Shown: positions 23,032 to 36,617 of the stretch, one piece after another
How positions within the stretch are numbered: the first letter of the stretch is position 1
Layout of the letters: each line of letters begins with the position of its first letter
The notes under the pieces: generated by a model
Told to the model about the DNA's origin: nothing
What the model saw: only the letters and a program-made list of their open reading frames with translations
The model's database searches: none
Assembly (NCBI RefSeq): GCF_901000735.1
Contig: NC_081543.1
Coordinates: forward strand, 28,604,771-28,668,770
DNA: 64,000 nt
Source of the DNA: Corylus avellana
Taxonomy: Eukaryota > Streptophyta > Magnoliopsida > Fagales > Betulaceae
Direction of reading: 5' to 3'
Translations under genes and position numbers: made by a program

Positions 23032-25842
23032 ATGGTTGCCTTCGGGAAAAAGTTGAAGGAAAGACAAATCCAAGAATGGCAAGGGTATGTTTGACATATG
23101 GTTATACATTCTATTTTGCATTGCTAAGAATTTAATCATTTTGATTGCTTTGGTTGGCAACAAGCGGTCAAGTGTTGTATGTTTGTATGGCGATGGTTTC
23201 TTAGGGAAGCTATGCAATGGTATAAAGTGAGTTTTGATACATCATTATGGTATCTAATTATGTTTTAAGTCGTGGTGGTAATGTAGAGATAGGTCATCTT
23301 GTCTAATGGAACTTGTTACTCAAAATATTTGATTTGTTGCCAATCTGCTGTGAGCATATTAAATCTCATAGATTTTTGTGGTTGGCATATAAGCCTACTG
23401 ATGCTAAAAAGAGAAAAAGAGCATGAATAGAACCGTTTCAACCAAGATGCAAACCCAAGGTCACACATAATAAACCTGCATGTCCACAGCGTGCCCATGG
23501 CCCATCTCCACTGACTTATGCTTGACAACTACTTAAATACTTTTTCCAAGTGAGCGCATATGTCTTAATTCATCTCTAATCTTTCTAAAGTTGATATATA
23601 CAGCAGCTGAAACATTGTCTTGATCCATGCATTGCCTCTGAAAGTGGCTGGTGGCAGCAATCTATCCCTTAATATTTAACCAGCCCCTGATCTGAATCTG
23701 CAGAACACATCTTTGTCTAACCACCATTGCCTTACTCTATTTGTAATTTAGTGCACAAAAGTGATATATTTAAATTTTAGTAGCTGTCCACAAACACACG
23801 AAACCTGCTGAAATGATGCACTTCAAAACTTAAAGTTTGTTGGATTCCCATCCCTCTCAAACTTCTTATAATATTTGAAAAATAAAGCCTGTTTTGTTAA
23901 TTTTGGTAGCTTCTAACTTGACTACTCTAAAGATTATTATTAAACCTTTTGTTTAAAGGCAAATCAAATCACAGACTTTGCAGTGACATGAGATTATGTT
24001 TTCCCCAACTTAATGTTGGCAGACATAGAAACACATGCTAATATAAATTTCAGAGTTTCAAAACTGTTACTGAATATTACATTGCACAACCTTGGGTTAA
24101 ACCTTGTAAGCCTCTGTGGTGGCTTGGGTGGCACCTTACACCCATGCTAACCACAAGGCCTTGGCATGAGGGAGGCATGCTCTGGGCCAAATAGTTTCTG
24201 CAAGTTGGTGCTCGAAGTGGGCAGCAAATGGTGCTGCTTGCCTTTTTGTTGTGATTAGGTTCCTGTCTTAGATGCTGATAATTTGATTGCTTGCAGATAT
24301 TACATTAACTATAAACTAATGAAGAAAAAAGTAAGACAATATGCTCAACAAATTGAAGTTGGGACACAAGATCGCCGGCAAGTACTCAAGGATTTCTCAA
24401 GAATGTTGGATAATCAGGTCAGTTATTTGCATGTCTTTCTTTCGGAAATATACAAGATCTAAACACGAAATAATGTATGTGTGCTTGCTCATGCGTGTTA
24501 AATTTCTTTTGTAATTATGCCCCACCTTGTCATTATGCTTATTTAAAAAATCCATCAAATACGTGTTATTGTCAGTTTTTCTAATGGAATTAAGTTCTTA
24601 AGATGGAACCATGTTACCTTTTCTAAAGTGACCATGGAAGATCTGTCAAATATTTGTGGAAGGGGATGTAGCTATATGGTATAGCTCTTGAAAAACGAAT
24701 TTTACTTTTCAAAAAAAAAAAGATCTGTCAAATATTTAAGGTAAGTGAGAAAACATGTGATGTCCCATAATAAGATATGCTCGCATAGAATCAAACTTTA
24801 GAAATATATTTTTGATGGTTGTGGTTAACAATAGTCTCTTTTAAACTTCTGATCCCTCATACTTTACCAACCCCAACTGTACTACAGTACTTCACCAATC
24901 TATGCAAGTTGTAATTTAAGTCAATACAATCAACATGTAACCCTATTGGAAATTTCTTATGCTATTTAGGGGGTAAATCACCTCAAATTTTTGTATCTTC
25001 TCTTTCTTTTTTCTCTCGATATTCTTCTGCATATTTTATTTTAATGTATGTTTTATTAGTCTCAAGGGGTACATCCAAGACATATTCAACCTATGTCAGT
25101 GTTCATGGCTACTGCAGTAGTGTATGAATATGTGGTATATATTATTATAAATGCATGAATGTGTGTGTATGTCCTTAATTGAATTGCTTGCCTAATATAT
25201 GAAATGTGTATAACTTACTTTCTTGTAATTATTTCAGATTGAGAAGGTTGTCCTTTTTCTGTTGGAACAACAAGGGCTACTTGCTAGCAGGATAGCTAAG
25301 CTTGATGAACAGCATGATGCCCTTCAGCCGCAGCCCAATATATCCCAAATATATGAATTACGAGAAGCTTATAGAGCAGTTGGACAAGATCTTTTAAAGC
25401 TTCTCTTTTTTGTTGAGATAAATGCTATTGGTCTGCGTAAGATACTAAAGAAGTTTGATAAACGCTTTGGTTATAGATTCACTAATTATTATGTCGAAAC
25501 ACGCGCAAATCATCCTTACTCCCAACTGCAGCAAGTGTTCAAGCATGTGGTATTGTGTTGATGTTGGAGACATTCTTTTCCTATTTAACCATTTGAAAAC
25601 TTCTAAAAACTATTGTCCCTGGATTTATGGAACTTTACTGACAGATAATGGAACCTGCAGGGCATAGGGGCTGTTGTGGGAGCCATATCACGCAATCTTC
25701 ATGAACTTCAGGACCGTCAAGGAAGCTACTTATCAATATATGATCATCCTGCTCTTCCCCTTCAGGTTTCTGTTGCATATACTCAAAGCAACCTGTTCAA
25801 ATTTTCATTGTTTTTTTTCTGTGTGTTTTCTCACTCCCTGTT

Positions 25843-25877
<35 letters not shown>

Positions 25878-28800
25878 TATTTGGCTGGGAGGCAGTCATA
25901 AAGCTGGTGAGTTACTATGGTATTTACGAGGTTATTTAATCTGCAGGATCCTGTCGTTGATTCAATAAAAGCAGCAGTGGACAGGTTAACCCACTCAACA
26001 AATTTCCTCAACTTTTTGGCACAACATGCACTCATTATGCAAGACGAGCTACCTGCTCCTATTGAGGAAGGGGTTGATGATGAGAAATACCATTTTATGT
26101 CTCTTCTCTTGAACTTGGCAAACACATTTCTTTATATGGTCAATACATATATTGTTGTCCCTACAGCAGATGACTACTCCTTGAGCCTTGGAGCTGCAGC
26201 AACAGTTTGTGGTGTTGTGATTGGGGCAATGGCTGTTGCACAGGTTGTTTCATCAGTGTATTTTAGTGCGTGGTCAAATAAATCGTACTTCAAACCTCTT
26301 GTATTTAGCAGTATAGTTCTTTTCATGGGAAACATCCTGTACGCATTGGCTTATGATCTCAATTCAATAACTGTTCTCCTAATCGGTCGTCTTTTCTGTG
26401 GGTAAGTAGTCTTATTCTTCTTCTTGTGTCACTGCTTGATAGGAATAACTTCATGCATGTGCTTTTGTGCATTTTTTTGAGACTGATCTTTACATGCTAG
26501 CATGAGGCATGCAACATACTGATTAGGAAATCTAAGCATTTCTTATTTACTTTTACTGCCTTAATTGTTTTTTGGAAATGGGAAATCAACTTTAATGTTA
26601 TAACTATTTATGATTTTAGAAAGTTTTTAAATTTTTTTTGCAGCTATGCTTAATAATAATGTCTTGAAGTTTGTGTTCTGTGCTAACTTATATATCATAC
26701 ACCCACACACAGAGATATTCATATATTTCTATCAGTTATTATCAAATCAGATTGGTCATATATGCGGACACACATACACACACAGAATGTGCATGTGTTT
26801 TGAGGAGAATTTTAACTGGTGTTAGGACTTCGAGCCTGTAAAGAACTTGTGTACCCAAATTATCGGCTTTACAACATAAAGGGATGGATTATTAAAACAA
26901 AGCATGACAGGACATAGCTTTTCTAAATTAAGGGAGCAACATGAAATTTGTCAGATAGCAAGTAGAAAAATTTTCATTTCACCAAACTGTTTTGCTATGG
27001 TTGTAGATTTATGTTGCTATGAAAATACAAGCAACAAGATTTGTTTCTGCTCTGTTATTGAGGCACACCATATTGCTAATTGTCTGGTCACTAGAAACTT
27101 GAAACCATTTAGTGTTTATAGAAAAGACTCGAAGTTCATTTTTGTCATACTGGAGTGCAGTACCAGATCTTAAATTATTATTAGAAGACTCAAATTTAAA
27201 TTCATGCTAGAAATAGTGTAAGGTGGTAAGATTTAGAGATTCTATTATTTATACTTCGTTATATGTATTAACAGAGTCACACTTTACAAATTGCAGACTG
27301 GGTTCTGCCCGAGCTGTTAACCGGAGGTATATTAGTGACTGTGTGCCACTGAAATACCGCATGCAGGCATCAGCAGGTTTTGTTAGTGCCAGCGCGCTCG
27401 GAATGGCTTGTGGTCCTGCTCTAGGTGGTTTTCTTCAAACTAATTTCAGGATCTACAAGCTTACGTTCAATGAAGACACTTTGCCTGGATGGGTTATGGC
27501 TGTTGCCTGGCTTGTATACTTAATTTGGTTGTGTATCTCATTTAAAGAACCTTCTCGTGAGATTGAGGAGAATAGTATACCACAGGAATCTAATGCTGGT
27601 ATGTTCATTTATATGGTGCTACTTTTTGGTTGAGATCTTACACATATCCAATTCTGTCAATCTTAGATCATTCTTAACCTGTATTGATGCATTAACACTT
27701 TAATGTGACCATAGCTATTCAAATATTTTTCTTTTAAAAATTATTTTGACATTGTAGAAACTTTAAAAATTAGTTAAATTCCAAAAGACACAATCAATCT
27801 GTAAATCACTTGGTGATTTACTTCTTGATCACTTTTTGAAGTGTAACAAAAACTGTCACTTCTAACAATAATGTTCTCTTAGAAATGTTTATTCTGATGG
27901 TGGACTTTGGATGACAGAAGCAGTAGAGAATGATTCACTTGAGAATGGACTTAAACAACCATTGCTTATTAGTTCAGAAGACAAGCAACAAGATGAAGAT
28001 GGTGAGCAAGAATGTGATGAAAGTGAAGAAGCTAGTGAGGATTCTCACCAAGCAGATACTTCATTTAGATCAGCATATAGACTACTTACACCCTCTGTAA
28101 AGGTATGTAAATGACTGAACTTTATGACTTTCTGAAAAATTGATAAAATAAGGTATATCTTTGATGTTGCCATTTAAATGAAAAATAACTTTATAGTTAC
28201 CATACAAACATGGTTTTGTTATCTTTCCTCCTTTTTTCTTTTTTTTTTTTTTTATAAAAGGTTGAAATACATTTTACTAGATTGCCAAAAAATATTTATC
28301 TCTATGGATTTATAAACTTGTTAATCAGCTGAGTGTCAATATTGCAACTTCACTTATTCTTTAGAATTCAGCTAGAATTCTTGTTGTGCGTGAAATAGAA
28401 TTAGAAGTTGGATACGTACTTCTGCTTCTATGTTAGAATTTGGTCTGCTAATATGCTTTACTCAAATAGATAGTTTAGATGAATTATGCGATCAAATTTC
28501 ACATCGTGCATCAGGAACTTTTGTTTTTAATTCAGCTTGGTGAAGTGGAACCGCACCAACGAATTTGCTTCTTGCATTTGACTTATTCAAGATAAAAGAG
28601 AATTACTATTGAGCTGCTGTTGATTAAACAACTAAGATCCTCCCAATTATCTTCTGGTCACTGTCATATATTTTATTACTCCAAGCCAGTAGCCAGTTAA
28701 AATCATTGAGATTTTTTTTTTCCCTCTCTAAATCTTCTTCTCATTCACATATTTTCTGCCATTTATTTTTGGTTGGAGCTGAAACTGTACAAACTTCTTC

Positions 28801-30028
28801 TCAATGTATAATTGAATCTCTATGGTTCATCAGGTCCAGTTATTGATATATTTCATGCTCAAATACGCAATGGAGATTTTACTTTCAGAATCTAGTGTCA
28901 TTACCACATACTACTTTCAGTGGTCTACGAGCACAGTGGCGATTTTTCTTGCTTGCCTTGGCCTCACAGTTCTTCCAATAAACATTGTTGTTGGAAACTA
29001 CATTAGCAATATGTTTGAAGACAGGTAATTATTTAACAGTAACACGCAAAAGAAGTATCTGATCTAAAGTTCTGGATATGTTTCTCATAAACTGCTGCTG
29101 TGTTAATTCTCATTATTCTGATTGCAGGCAAATCTTAATGGCATCTGAAATTATGGTTTGTATAGGCATACTCCTAAGCTTCCATATATTTAGTCCATAC
29201 ACTGTGCCACAGTATGTCTGTTCGGGACTCATAATGTTTGTTTCTGCTGAAGTACTTGAAGGTGAGATATTGTTAAGTTCAATTACTTTGTTATTTATGT
29301 TAAGTGTCAAAATTAGGATTTGCATGAAAAGAGGAGAAAAAAAAAAACTGTTTGTAAGAGAGAGAAGAGGCGTGGAAAAACGAGAATGAATTTCATTAAT
29401 TCTTAAGACCTTGCTCTAATACCATATGAAGATTAGGGTCTGCACAAAAAGAGAAGCTTCAAATATCTCTTTAGCATATACGAGGAAAAAATTACAAAAA
29501 AGAAGTAAGAAACACCTTTTTCCTTTTCATTACAATAATACATTTCTAACGATGACATGTATGAGAAGAGGAAAACTGCACATGATAAATCACCAAATTC
29601 CAATTAAAATTAAATATTTGAAATAAATCAATGCAGTTTAGTACAAGCAGAGGAAGTGATCTTCTGAAGATGTTTTGTTTTTTGTTGGGCGAGGAGTATA
29701 ATTCCTCTCTGTGAATATTTGAATTTGCTCCTGAGTTCTTTGAGATCCTGACCATATTATATTATGACTTTCCTCTATCCTTGATGCAGGTGTTAACTTG
29801 GCACTCCTCTCTCGGGTCATGTCGTCCCGGCTTTCCCGTGGAACCTATAATGGTGGACTACTATCAACAGAAGCGGGGACAATTGCACGAGTGATCGCAG
29901 ATGGCACGATAACCTTGGCTGGATTCTTGGGGAATAGTCGACTCTTGAATGCCACCCTGCTTCCTTCACTCCTCATTTGCATATCCTCCATTATTGCCAC
30001 CTGCTACACCTACAACTCTCTCTATTGA
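23032..30028 (+). CDS. PHT5: SPX-MFS vacuolar phosphate transporter, copy A (PHT5/VPT family)
   Basis: Predicted tonoplast transporter that moves phosphate into the vacuole. Exons: 23032-23084, 24297-24417, 25238-25549, 25661-25765, 25947-26401, 27297-27598, 27918-28102, 28834-29024, 29128-29261, 29790-30028. They total 2097 nt, giving 698 aa, the usual family length. The N-terminal SPX domain (about residues 1-150) starts [16 protein letters not shown]. It has the lysine cluster YKLMKKK and the [13 protein letters not shown] helix that bind inositol pyrophosphates in SPX proteins. The MFS half follows from about residue 245, with [39 protein letters not shown] and a C-terminal helix set ending TCYTYNSLY. 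An acidic linker (about 450-505, rich in [13 protein letters not shown]) separates the two six-helix bundles. Exon 7 is placed at the gacag acceptor, which keeps the frame and aligns with Arabidopsis. The individual PHT5 member cannot be assigned. Confidence 0.93.
25845..25874. repeat. (CA)n microsatellite in SPX-MFS intron 4
   Basis: About 14 CA units just upstream of exon 5. Unit B has only a short run (about 58885-58898), a length difference between the two gene copies. Confidence 0.9.
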
Positions 30029-30600
30029 TTCGTAACTTCTATCAATCAGGTATATCCAGGCAGCGCATTCCCAGTCCCCATTAATATGCTCAATTTCTTC
30101 ATTATTTTGTCTCTCATGTATCATTGCTGTATATTGTAAGAAAACAGGCTCATTGATTTTCTTTTAATAAATCATTAGTCCTCTGCTATGGAGGTACCTA
30201 AAGTTGCAAGTGCATGGAAACAAGGTTTGAATTATGGACCTTTACTTTGATCCCATGTTAAATCATCAGTTATCCCAAAAACTTAAGTTGAGAAATAGTT
30301 GATTTAATTATTTGGTAATTTTATCTCAAAGGAAACTAAGGTTCACATTTATACCAATTGTTGCTTTGCCTACATGCTGTTACATCTTGTTTATTTGGGT
30401 TGAATGTTTGATTCATATTACTTAAAATAAAAGAAGGCCAGGTCTTAGCTAGAAAACAAAATCAAGAAAAAGAGAGAATTATGTTTTATATCTTTGGCTT
30501 GAAAAGAAAGATGCAGTTATATCGGTGACAAGTCAGCCAATTGAAGTCTTATGATATTAGGATATTTTAATTTCTTAATTTTAAATATATTTAAATAACA
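30029..30600 (+). other. SPX-MFS copy A 3' flank up to the duplication junction
   Basis: Contains the probable 3' UTR and then AT-rich spacer. The last bases before unit B begins are aataacaaaaatatag. No other gene seen. Confidence 0.6.
30166..30171 (+). terminator. AATAAA poly(A) signal candidate
   Basis: Canonical AATAAA 138 bp downstream of the SPX-MFS copy A stop, at a plausible 3'-UTR distance. Plant signals are loose, so this is tentative. Confidence 0.4.
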
Positions 30601-31367
30601 AAAATATAGAGACACTAAAAAGGAGCACAGTACCATACTGGCAGAGCTTCAGCAAAACGAGGCAGGGAGATTTTGCTAATGAGAGATAGATTTTGGGAAT
30701 AGTTCTTCAAAATTCAAAAGAGACCTGGAATGGACACTGCCTAAGGCTGTCAGCCAATCATAAAATGGTCTCAAAAATTAAGATTTGATTGAATGTTGAG
30801 TAAGCTCCACGCCATCAAATGTCCTACTATATTCCTATCTTTCCAAATTGTTTTACTAAACACAAGGGAAGAGAATTCCAAATCTTTGTACCCTCATGTC
30901 AAAGAAACTTTTCTTGCCAATGTCCAAGCTGAATGGCATTCCTCTGTAGCACAATTTGACTGGTTTATGATTACCTTTGAGTTACTAAGAATATGCTGTT
31001 AGTCCAATAAGTTTGAGCTCAAATAGCACCTTCCACTTAGAACAAGATAGAAGATGAGTTCATGGGTTCGAGGCTCATTAGTGCATGTGTAACTTACCAA
31101 TAAAATAAAAAAGAATATGCTGTACTCCCCCGAAGTTTTCTTTTTGAATTTTGACTGATTATCTTTAGTTATTGGTGGCATTATCTTAAACTGCAACGGG
31201 AAGTTCTATGTTGATATTCTCTTCTGTGTATAGGTTTTTTAGTATGAACAAGGGTCATACCTGATATTAATAGCAAATAGTCTTTTTTTTGGTGCTTTGC
31301 TTTTCAACATTAATATGATACTTCTGCGAATGATGTGATGTTTACCCCTTATTTTTTTGTTTCCCTT

Positions 31368-31400
<33 letters not shown>

Positions 31401-31452
31401 TGAATTATGAGGCTGGAATTTCGTTATAGAACCATACCTGTTTTGGTTGTAG

Positions 31453-32435
31453 GTATCCCATCAATCACAGTTTAGATGAAAAAGACAAGTCAGCTTTGAT
31501 GAGGGCTTTATATTTTCATCCTCGAAGGGACGAAAAGATTGGAAGTGGAGCTCAGGACATAAAGGTATACAAAATTTTGTAAAGAAAAAGGAAATAAGTT
31601 GGTCAAACCTTTAATAATTTTCTGCTTCTTTTAGCAACTAGTCCTCTGATGAAATGGCATCTCTTCCTTCCATGAATAAGGGAGAGGAGGACTAGGCGTG
31701 GGTGTACATATACTTGGAGTTTGATCAGTTCTAGAGGAGATCTTTTTAATGGAAATGAACACAAGTTGCTTTTTCCAAGGGTTTTAGTTGCATGAATATG
31801 ACTTTTGTATTGCTTTGTCATTGATGTGTTGTTTTTTTAAATAATATACACTCTCCCTACTTTCATTAGAATTGTTTATTTATCCATGTGTAGCAAAGTT
31901 CAGGTGAGGGTGTGGGTTCAAGCTTGTTAAAAAAAAAAAAAAAAAAATCTTTCATTTGTTTGCACAGAAGTATAGAACCTGAAGTAGTGTTTATGAGAGG
32001 AAAAAAGATCAACAGAAAGCCTGAACTGTTGCTTTTGAAGTGCTTGTAGACTCGAAAACCTTAATTTCTTGCTAGACTATAACATCATGAAGAGATGAAT
32101 GCAGCTCAAGTTTGCAGCTTGGCTGCAAATCATTTAAAGATTGAAAAGATGGGGATTTGTGCCCGAAGTCCCTGCTTATAAGTGGTCACTATTAATGTTC
32201 ATGACATATTTGATTTGATTATATTGGATGGTTTGGTGATAATTCTTTCCCCTATCTTTTACAGATTGGGTGCCACCATAAGCATCAGAATACGCGGTGC
32301 TTTGAAGTGGTACGGATGGACGGGACACTTGAAGATTTTTCGTACCACAAGTGTGCGCTTGCTGCTCTTGAGATCGTTGATCCCCGAAGGGCCAAAATCT
32401 ACAAATCAAAAAGGTTACAACGCAGTACTGCATAG
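31453..32435 (+). pseudogene. NRPD1 C-terminal fragment (last two exons, duplicated)
   Basis: Copies of the last two NRPD1 exons: 31453-31564 (112 nt, YPINHSLDEKDK...) and 32265-32435 (171 nt to TAG). Acceptor and donor sites are intact and the frame is open. It differs from the parent in the last exon at DGTVED to DGTLED, HKCVLAA to HKCALAA and KSKWLQ to KSKRLQ. Everything upstream of the penultimate exon, including the catalytic core, is missing, so it cannot make a polymerase subunit. It could be transcribed by read-through from SPX-MFS copy A, which lies about 1.4 kb upstream on the same strand. Confidence 0.85.
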
Positions 32436-34149
32436 CCCAACCATATATGTATTTGCGTATTTCAGAAGTCCAAGCATGAAAAGTGGTTGTCATTGGATTG
32501 GAGGATAACGAATGTTTAGCCTTGTTTGGCTTGGCACGTTTTGGTCCCACATATTGCAATTATTGACATTAAAGTGAAATAAGATAAATGATGGTATAAA
32601 AAAAAAAAAACAAAGCTGTAAAAAACAAAAAATTAAAAAAACAAAAATAATAATAATTGCTCCATGGTTTTGGTGCCTTCATGCACGTTACACTAACAAC
32701 GTACCATTCCCCCTTGTTTTTGTCATTAAGTGGCTGACATTGTGCAAATGGAGACATGCATAAACAAACAATGGTTTGCCTCAATTACATAGTACCAAAC
32801 CATGCATTACCGTGATCCTACTAACAGGAGATCAAGTACCATGGTTGTAAGAAATTATCCTTCATACAAGTTTAACAGCCACCAAAAGTTTCTTCAAGCA
32901 AGTATGAGCACTAACAGTAGGAGTACTCCTAAGCAACATAAACAGTACACGACCGAACCAAAACAGCATCGCTTAGCATTATTAACTCACTGGTTGCCCA
33001 ATGCACCGTTATTACCATGTACACCTACTTCCAGCTCATCGGCCGATGGTGTTGATATATTTTCCAACAACTCATCTTCCCAGTGTACTCGCCCTTGCTG
33101 GGACATGGGTGGCGACAAATTTTGTAATAGTTCATCTTCCCAATGGAAACTACCGGGATGATACTGCAGTAACACTAGTCGCTCAGGGATATGATACCAA
33201 TGTATAAAAAAACAAATGCATATTAATAGTTGAAGTATCTCATTCAGATCAGCTAATGTTGCATCAATGTGCAAATTTACTATCAAGTTTTCGGCAACCA
33301 AAATTTATTCCAAAAAATACTACTTTTTCATTATTTTTATATCTATCTCACTAGTTCAAAAGTGTCTACCATATGAGAACATCAAATTATGCATCATTGT
33401 CAATGTATAGTCACAAACAAAGCAACAAACAATCAACGAATTATATATACAAATTTCAATTCAAAAGCCAATGATATTTTTTCCTCATATGCACGTCAAA
33501 CAACGCAATCATGTATTATTGTATAGTTTAAGCAAAAACACTGCATACCTTGTAGAGGGGACACTTGTAAAAGCGCCCCACGTAGTTCTTGTCTGTTCTG
33601 GAAATGAGTAGTCTCATTGTTCCAGCACTACATGAACATTGCATCTCAAGCTCCATAACTAAGTTTCTTAACACATAGATGAAGCGAACCAACATGACAT
33701 ACATGTAAAATATAGGTCCAACAACCGACATAGTAATACAAGAACAATTGTCAAAATGGCATAGATATAAATATGAGACAACAACCGACATAATTATACA
33801 TAGCAAGTACCAAAATGACATAGACATAATATGACTCCACTATCGATATGCCTACACATGGCATGTTCGCATCACACTTGGCACACACACCATGCCGTCC
33901 ATAGTGAGCATGCTGGCACACACAATAGTAGTCAAGCACAAGTAAATGTGCTATAATAGCGAGCCATACAAAAAACATTGTCCCATGACACAACACATAG
34001 CATAAACTAATAAACGGTACTGTTGGTACCATAACAAAACATGAACTATATCACCATAGTTCCATTGCAATACCCAACACCACGTCAGTTAGGTGGGTGG
34101 ATATTATCCCACATCAACTGTGCAATCTGGTCCCTAGTGTTTGCCATGA

Positions 34150-35513
34150 TCAAAACAGAATCATCAAAGAAGTCATAGTGGTTGGGTAATCAGCACCATC
34201 GCCAAGAATCACAGGAGGGGCATGTTCAAAGAACATATCATTCCGGTCAGCTTGTCGGATGAAGTTGTGTAGTGTGCAGCATGCGTTGACTACAAGGGGC
34301 TGGCGACAAACTTTGTACTTAGGCATGCCGTTCAAAACATGGAAGCGTGTTTTCAGCACTCCAAAGCATCATTCAATCACCATACAGAGTGAGGAATGAC
34401 GGTAGTTGAACAATTCCTTAAACCCCTGCAGGTCTCCACCATTACGGAAATCTTATAAGTGATATCTCTCCCCACGATAGGGCGGGAGATAACCCATATA
34501 GCATGGAAACCCCGAATCAACTAAGTAGTAGTGATCTAGAAATTACCAAACAATACGTGTCATGATTGAGACCAAAGTTTAAAACATAAACATAGTTAAT
34601 AGAGTCGGTTCGTGAAGTGAAGAATATTCACCTTCAGGCGCTGCAGGAAATTCATTTTCAAGTCAGCATCGTAGAAGACCCTCGAGTCATTAGCGGTTCC
34701 CTCCCAACCGGAATACATGAATGTGAACATCATGTCGAAGTCACATGCGCACACCACATTTTGAGACATGACCCCCTTCCTCCCCTTGAAGGCGTTTTGT
34801 TTCTGCGCCGGGACCCAAGCTTTGGTATGGGTGCCATCAATAGCTCCAACACAATTATACCATATCAGTAATTGTCAATCAGTGTAAAGATAAGGTATGG
34901 CCCCAAAGACAAACATATAATTGAAATTATATATTACTATTGTTTCATACCTCAAACTATGGGTAATATTTTAGATTTTCTTGGATGTATGGGTGCACAC
35001 CGTCAACATTCCTAGGCCTTATAATGGTCTTGCCCAGGTTGCATAAAGCCCTCATGACACACTTGAAATGACGTGAAATAGTCTCGGTGGAGTGTTAGAA
35101 CCTATCTGCCGCAACCCTCATCCTTTGGCCGTGCCCAACTATCAAGCAAAATATGGCTAGCGATTCTTCCATACTAACGACGCGAGTATCTTGTATATAG
35201 TTCGCCATAAGGACATCTGCTAAGGAGATAAAAGTATCTATTTTCATGCGAAATAGCCTGTAGCAAGTGCCTGGATGCCCATGTAATACCTCATGCACGA
35301 ATGCAACACCAATGAGGGCTGACGTGCACTGGGGTATTCTGTCCACTTCGTTCGCTTCATCAAACAAGGACTCAATGTGAAGCAGATACAAGAACATCTC
35401 CCCAAACTAGTCATCGTCATCCATGACATGGTCAGCAGCACCATAGAAAACGAAGTTGGGGACATTTGGGTCCATCCTGTTTGGAAAATGTATAAAATGG
35501 CAATGTCAAACAC
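34150..35513 (-). pseudogene. Harbinger DDE_Tnp_4 transposase, degenerate
   Basis: Minus strand, in order. An N-terminal block has VLHGHPGTCYRLFRM and RMRVAADRF. Next come HSTETISRHFKCVMRAL and CVGAIDGTHTKAWVPA (first catalytic Asp in AIDGTH). These are followed by GWEGTANDSRVF (second Asp) and CMVIE then CFGVLKTRFHVL (catalytic Glu). The end is ACCTLHNFIR, typical of the DDE_Tnp_4 family. Breaks: a TAA at 35095-35097 between ADRF and HSTE, and a TGA at 34369-34371 right after the catalytic Glu. An intron may lie around 34880-34970. Not expected to be active. Confidence 0.85.
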
Positions 35514-35844
35514 AAATGATTGTAATTACATGGTCATTACCAAATATTTTGCCATCAAAATATTGTTGTTATCTCTCTTTTTGTTTTTTGGTTTTTTTTC
35601 CTCTGCACAGTTAGGAGACAAATTATCGATGCAAGTATTGTTCTTTCAAATACAACAAATGATTGGTGCACCCTTTTGATTGGTGCTATGTCATGGATTT
35701 GTGTTAGTTGGTACTGTTATATCTATCAAGTGAGCTACAATTAAATTAAATTATTTAATAATAATATGTAATAAGTCATAATATGACTTGTAACATTAAT
35801 TTATGAAAAATATATAATAAGTCATTAATATATGCATAAAAATA

Positions 35845-36465
35845 TATAACAAGTCATTACTTTATGCATAAAAATATTCTTGAACCTAATTCTTAGACAA
35901 AACAGTTGTATGATCGTCAAATGATCCATGCAAGTATTGATTATTCAATATTGGTGTTGATCATTATACCCATTTTGCACAATGTCTTAACTAGACTCAT
36001 TTTAACATGAGTTAAGGTAATTATAAAAATTAAAAAAAAAAAAACAAAAACAAAAACAAAAAATTGTATTAGGTTTTGTAGTGCAAATATAACTGTCCAC
36101 TTTTTGTTCTTGTTCCTTTTTTTAAGTAAAAATTAATCCTAACAAATGAATATGAAAATATATAATAAGTCATTACTTTATGCATAGAAATATTTTGTAA
36201 CCTAATTCTTAGACAAAACAGTTGTATGATCGTCAAATGATCGGTGCAAGTATTGATTATTCAATATTGGTGTTGATCATAATACCCATTTTGCACAATG
36301 TCTTAACTATACTCATTTTAACACGAGTTAAGGTAATTATAAAAATTAAAAAAACTAAAAAAAATTGAATTAGGTTTTGTAATGCAAATATAATCGTTTA
36401 CTTTCTGTTCTTGTTCCTTTTTTGAAGTAAAAATTAATCCTAACAAATGAATATGAAAATATATT
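35845..36465. repeat. Two-copy tandem repeat of about 310 bp inside the Harbinger element
   Basis: Both copies contain acctaattcttagacaaaac, gtatgatcgtcaaatgatc and ttcaatattggtgttgatca, plus the trailing aaaaattaatcctaacaaat. The anchor cctaattcttagac occurs at about 35885 and 36200. Sequence identity is high, with indels in the poly(A) tract. Confidence 0.85.
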
Positions 36466-36617
36466 TTTTGATATTGTTATAATATTAATTAAATAATTTA
36501 ATTTATTATTTGTTTAGGGTTTAAATTTTTGGGATAAACATTGATTTAACATGGTACTAAAGCATGTGTTGGGCTTTGGGTATAGATGATAATTTTTTTT
36601 CCCATCTTATAAATAGG

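Larger units (their letters stand above)
11147..30600 (+). repeat. Segmental tandem duplication, unit A
   Basis: The unit is about 19.45 kb: NRPD1 intron end, its last two exons, downstream intergenic DNA, and the complete SPX-MFS gene. Unit B repeats the same order in the same orientation. Matching landmarks are aatatagagacactaaaaag at 11147/30603, NRPD1 exons 12005/31453 and 12828/32265, the 13055/40776 intergenic block, the 19660/50980 block, the leader at about 20560/53760, and SPX-MFS ATG at 23032/56054. Confidence 0.9.

Noticed and set aside
25775..25782. GCATATAC, a match to the P1BS phosphate-response site (GNATATNC), in SPX-MFS intron 4 of both copies.
   Set aside because: With six fixed bases such a site is expected many times by chance in 64 kb. 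It is intronic, and no clear match was found near the proposed promoter.
27841..27920. Apparent frameshift in SPX-MFS copy A before exon 7.
   Set aside because: It appears only if the cttag acceptor is used. The gacag acceptor at 27917 restores the frame and fits the Arabidopsis alignment.
29336..29460. ctctaataccat in SPX-MFS intron 9, resembling a minus-strand tRNA-Met primer site of an LTR element.
   Set aside because: No paired LTRs or target duplication could be found around it. It is shared by both units and may be an old remnant.
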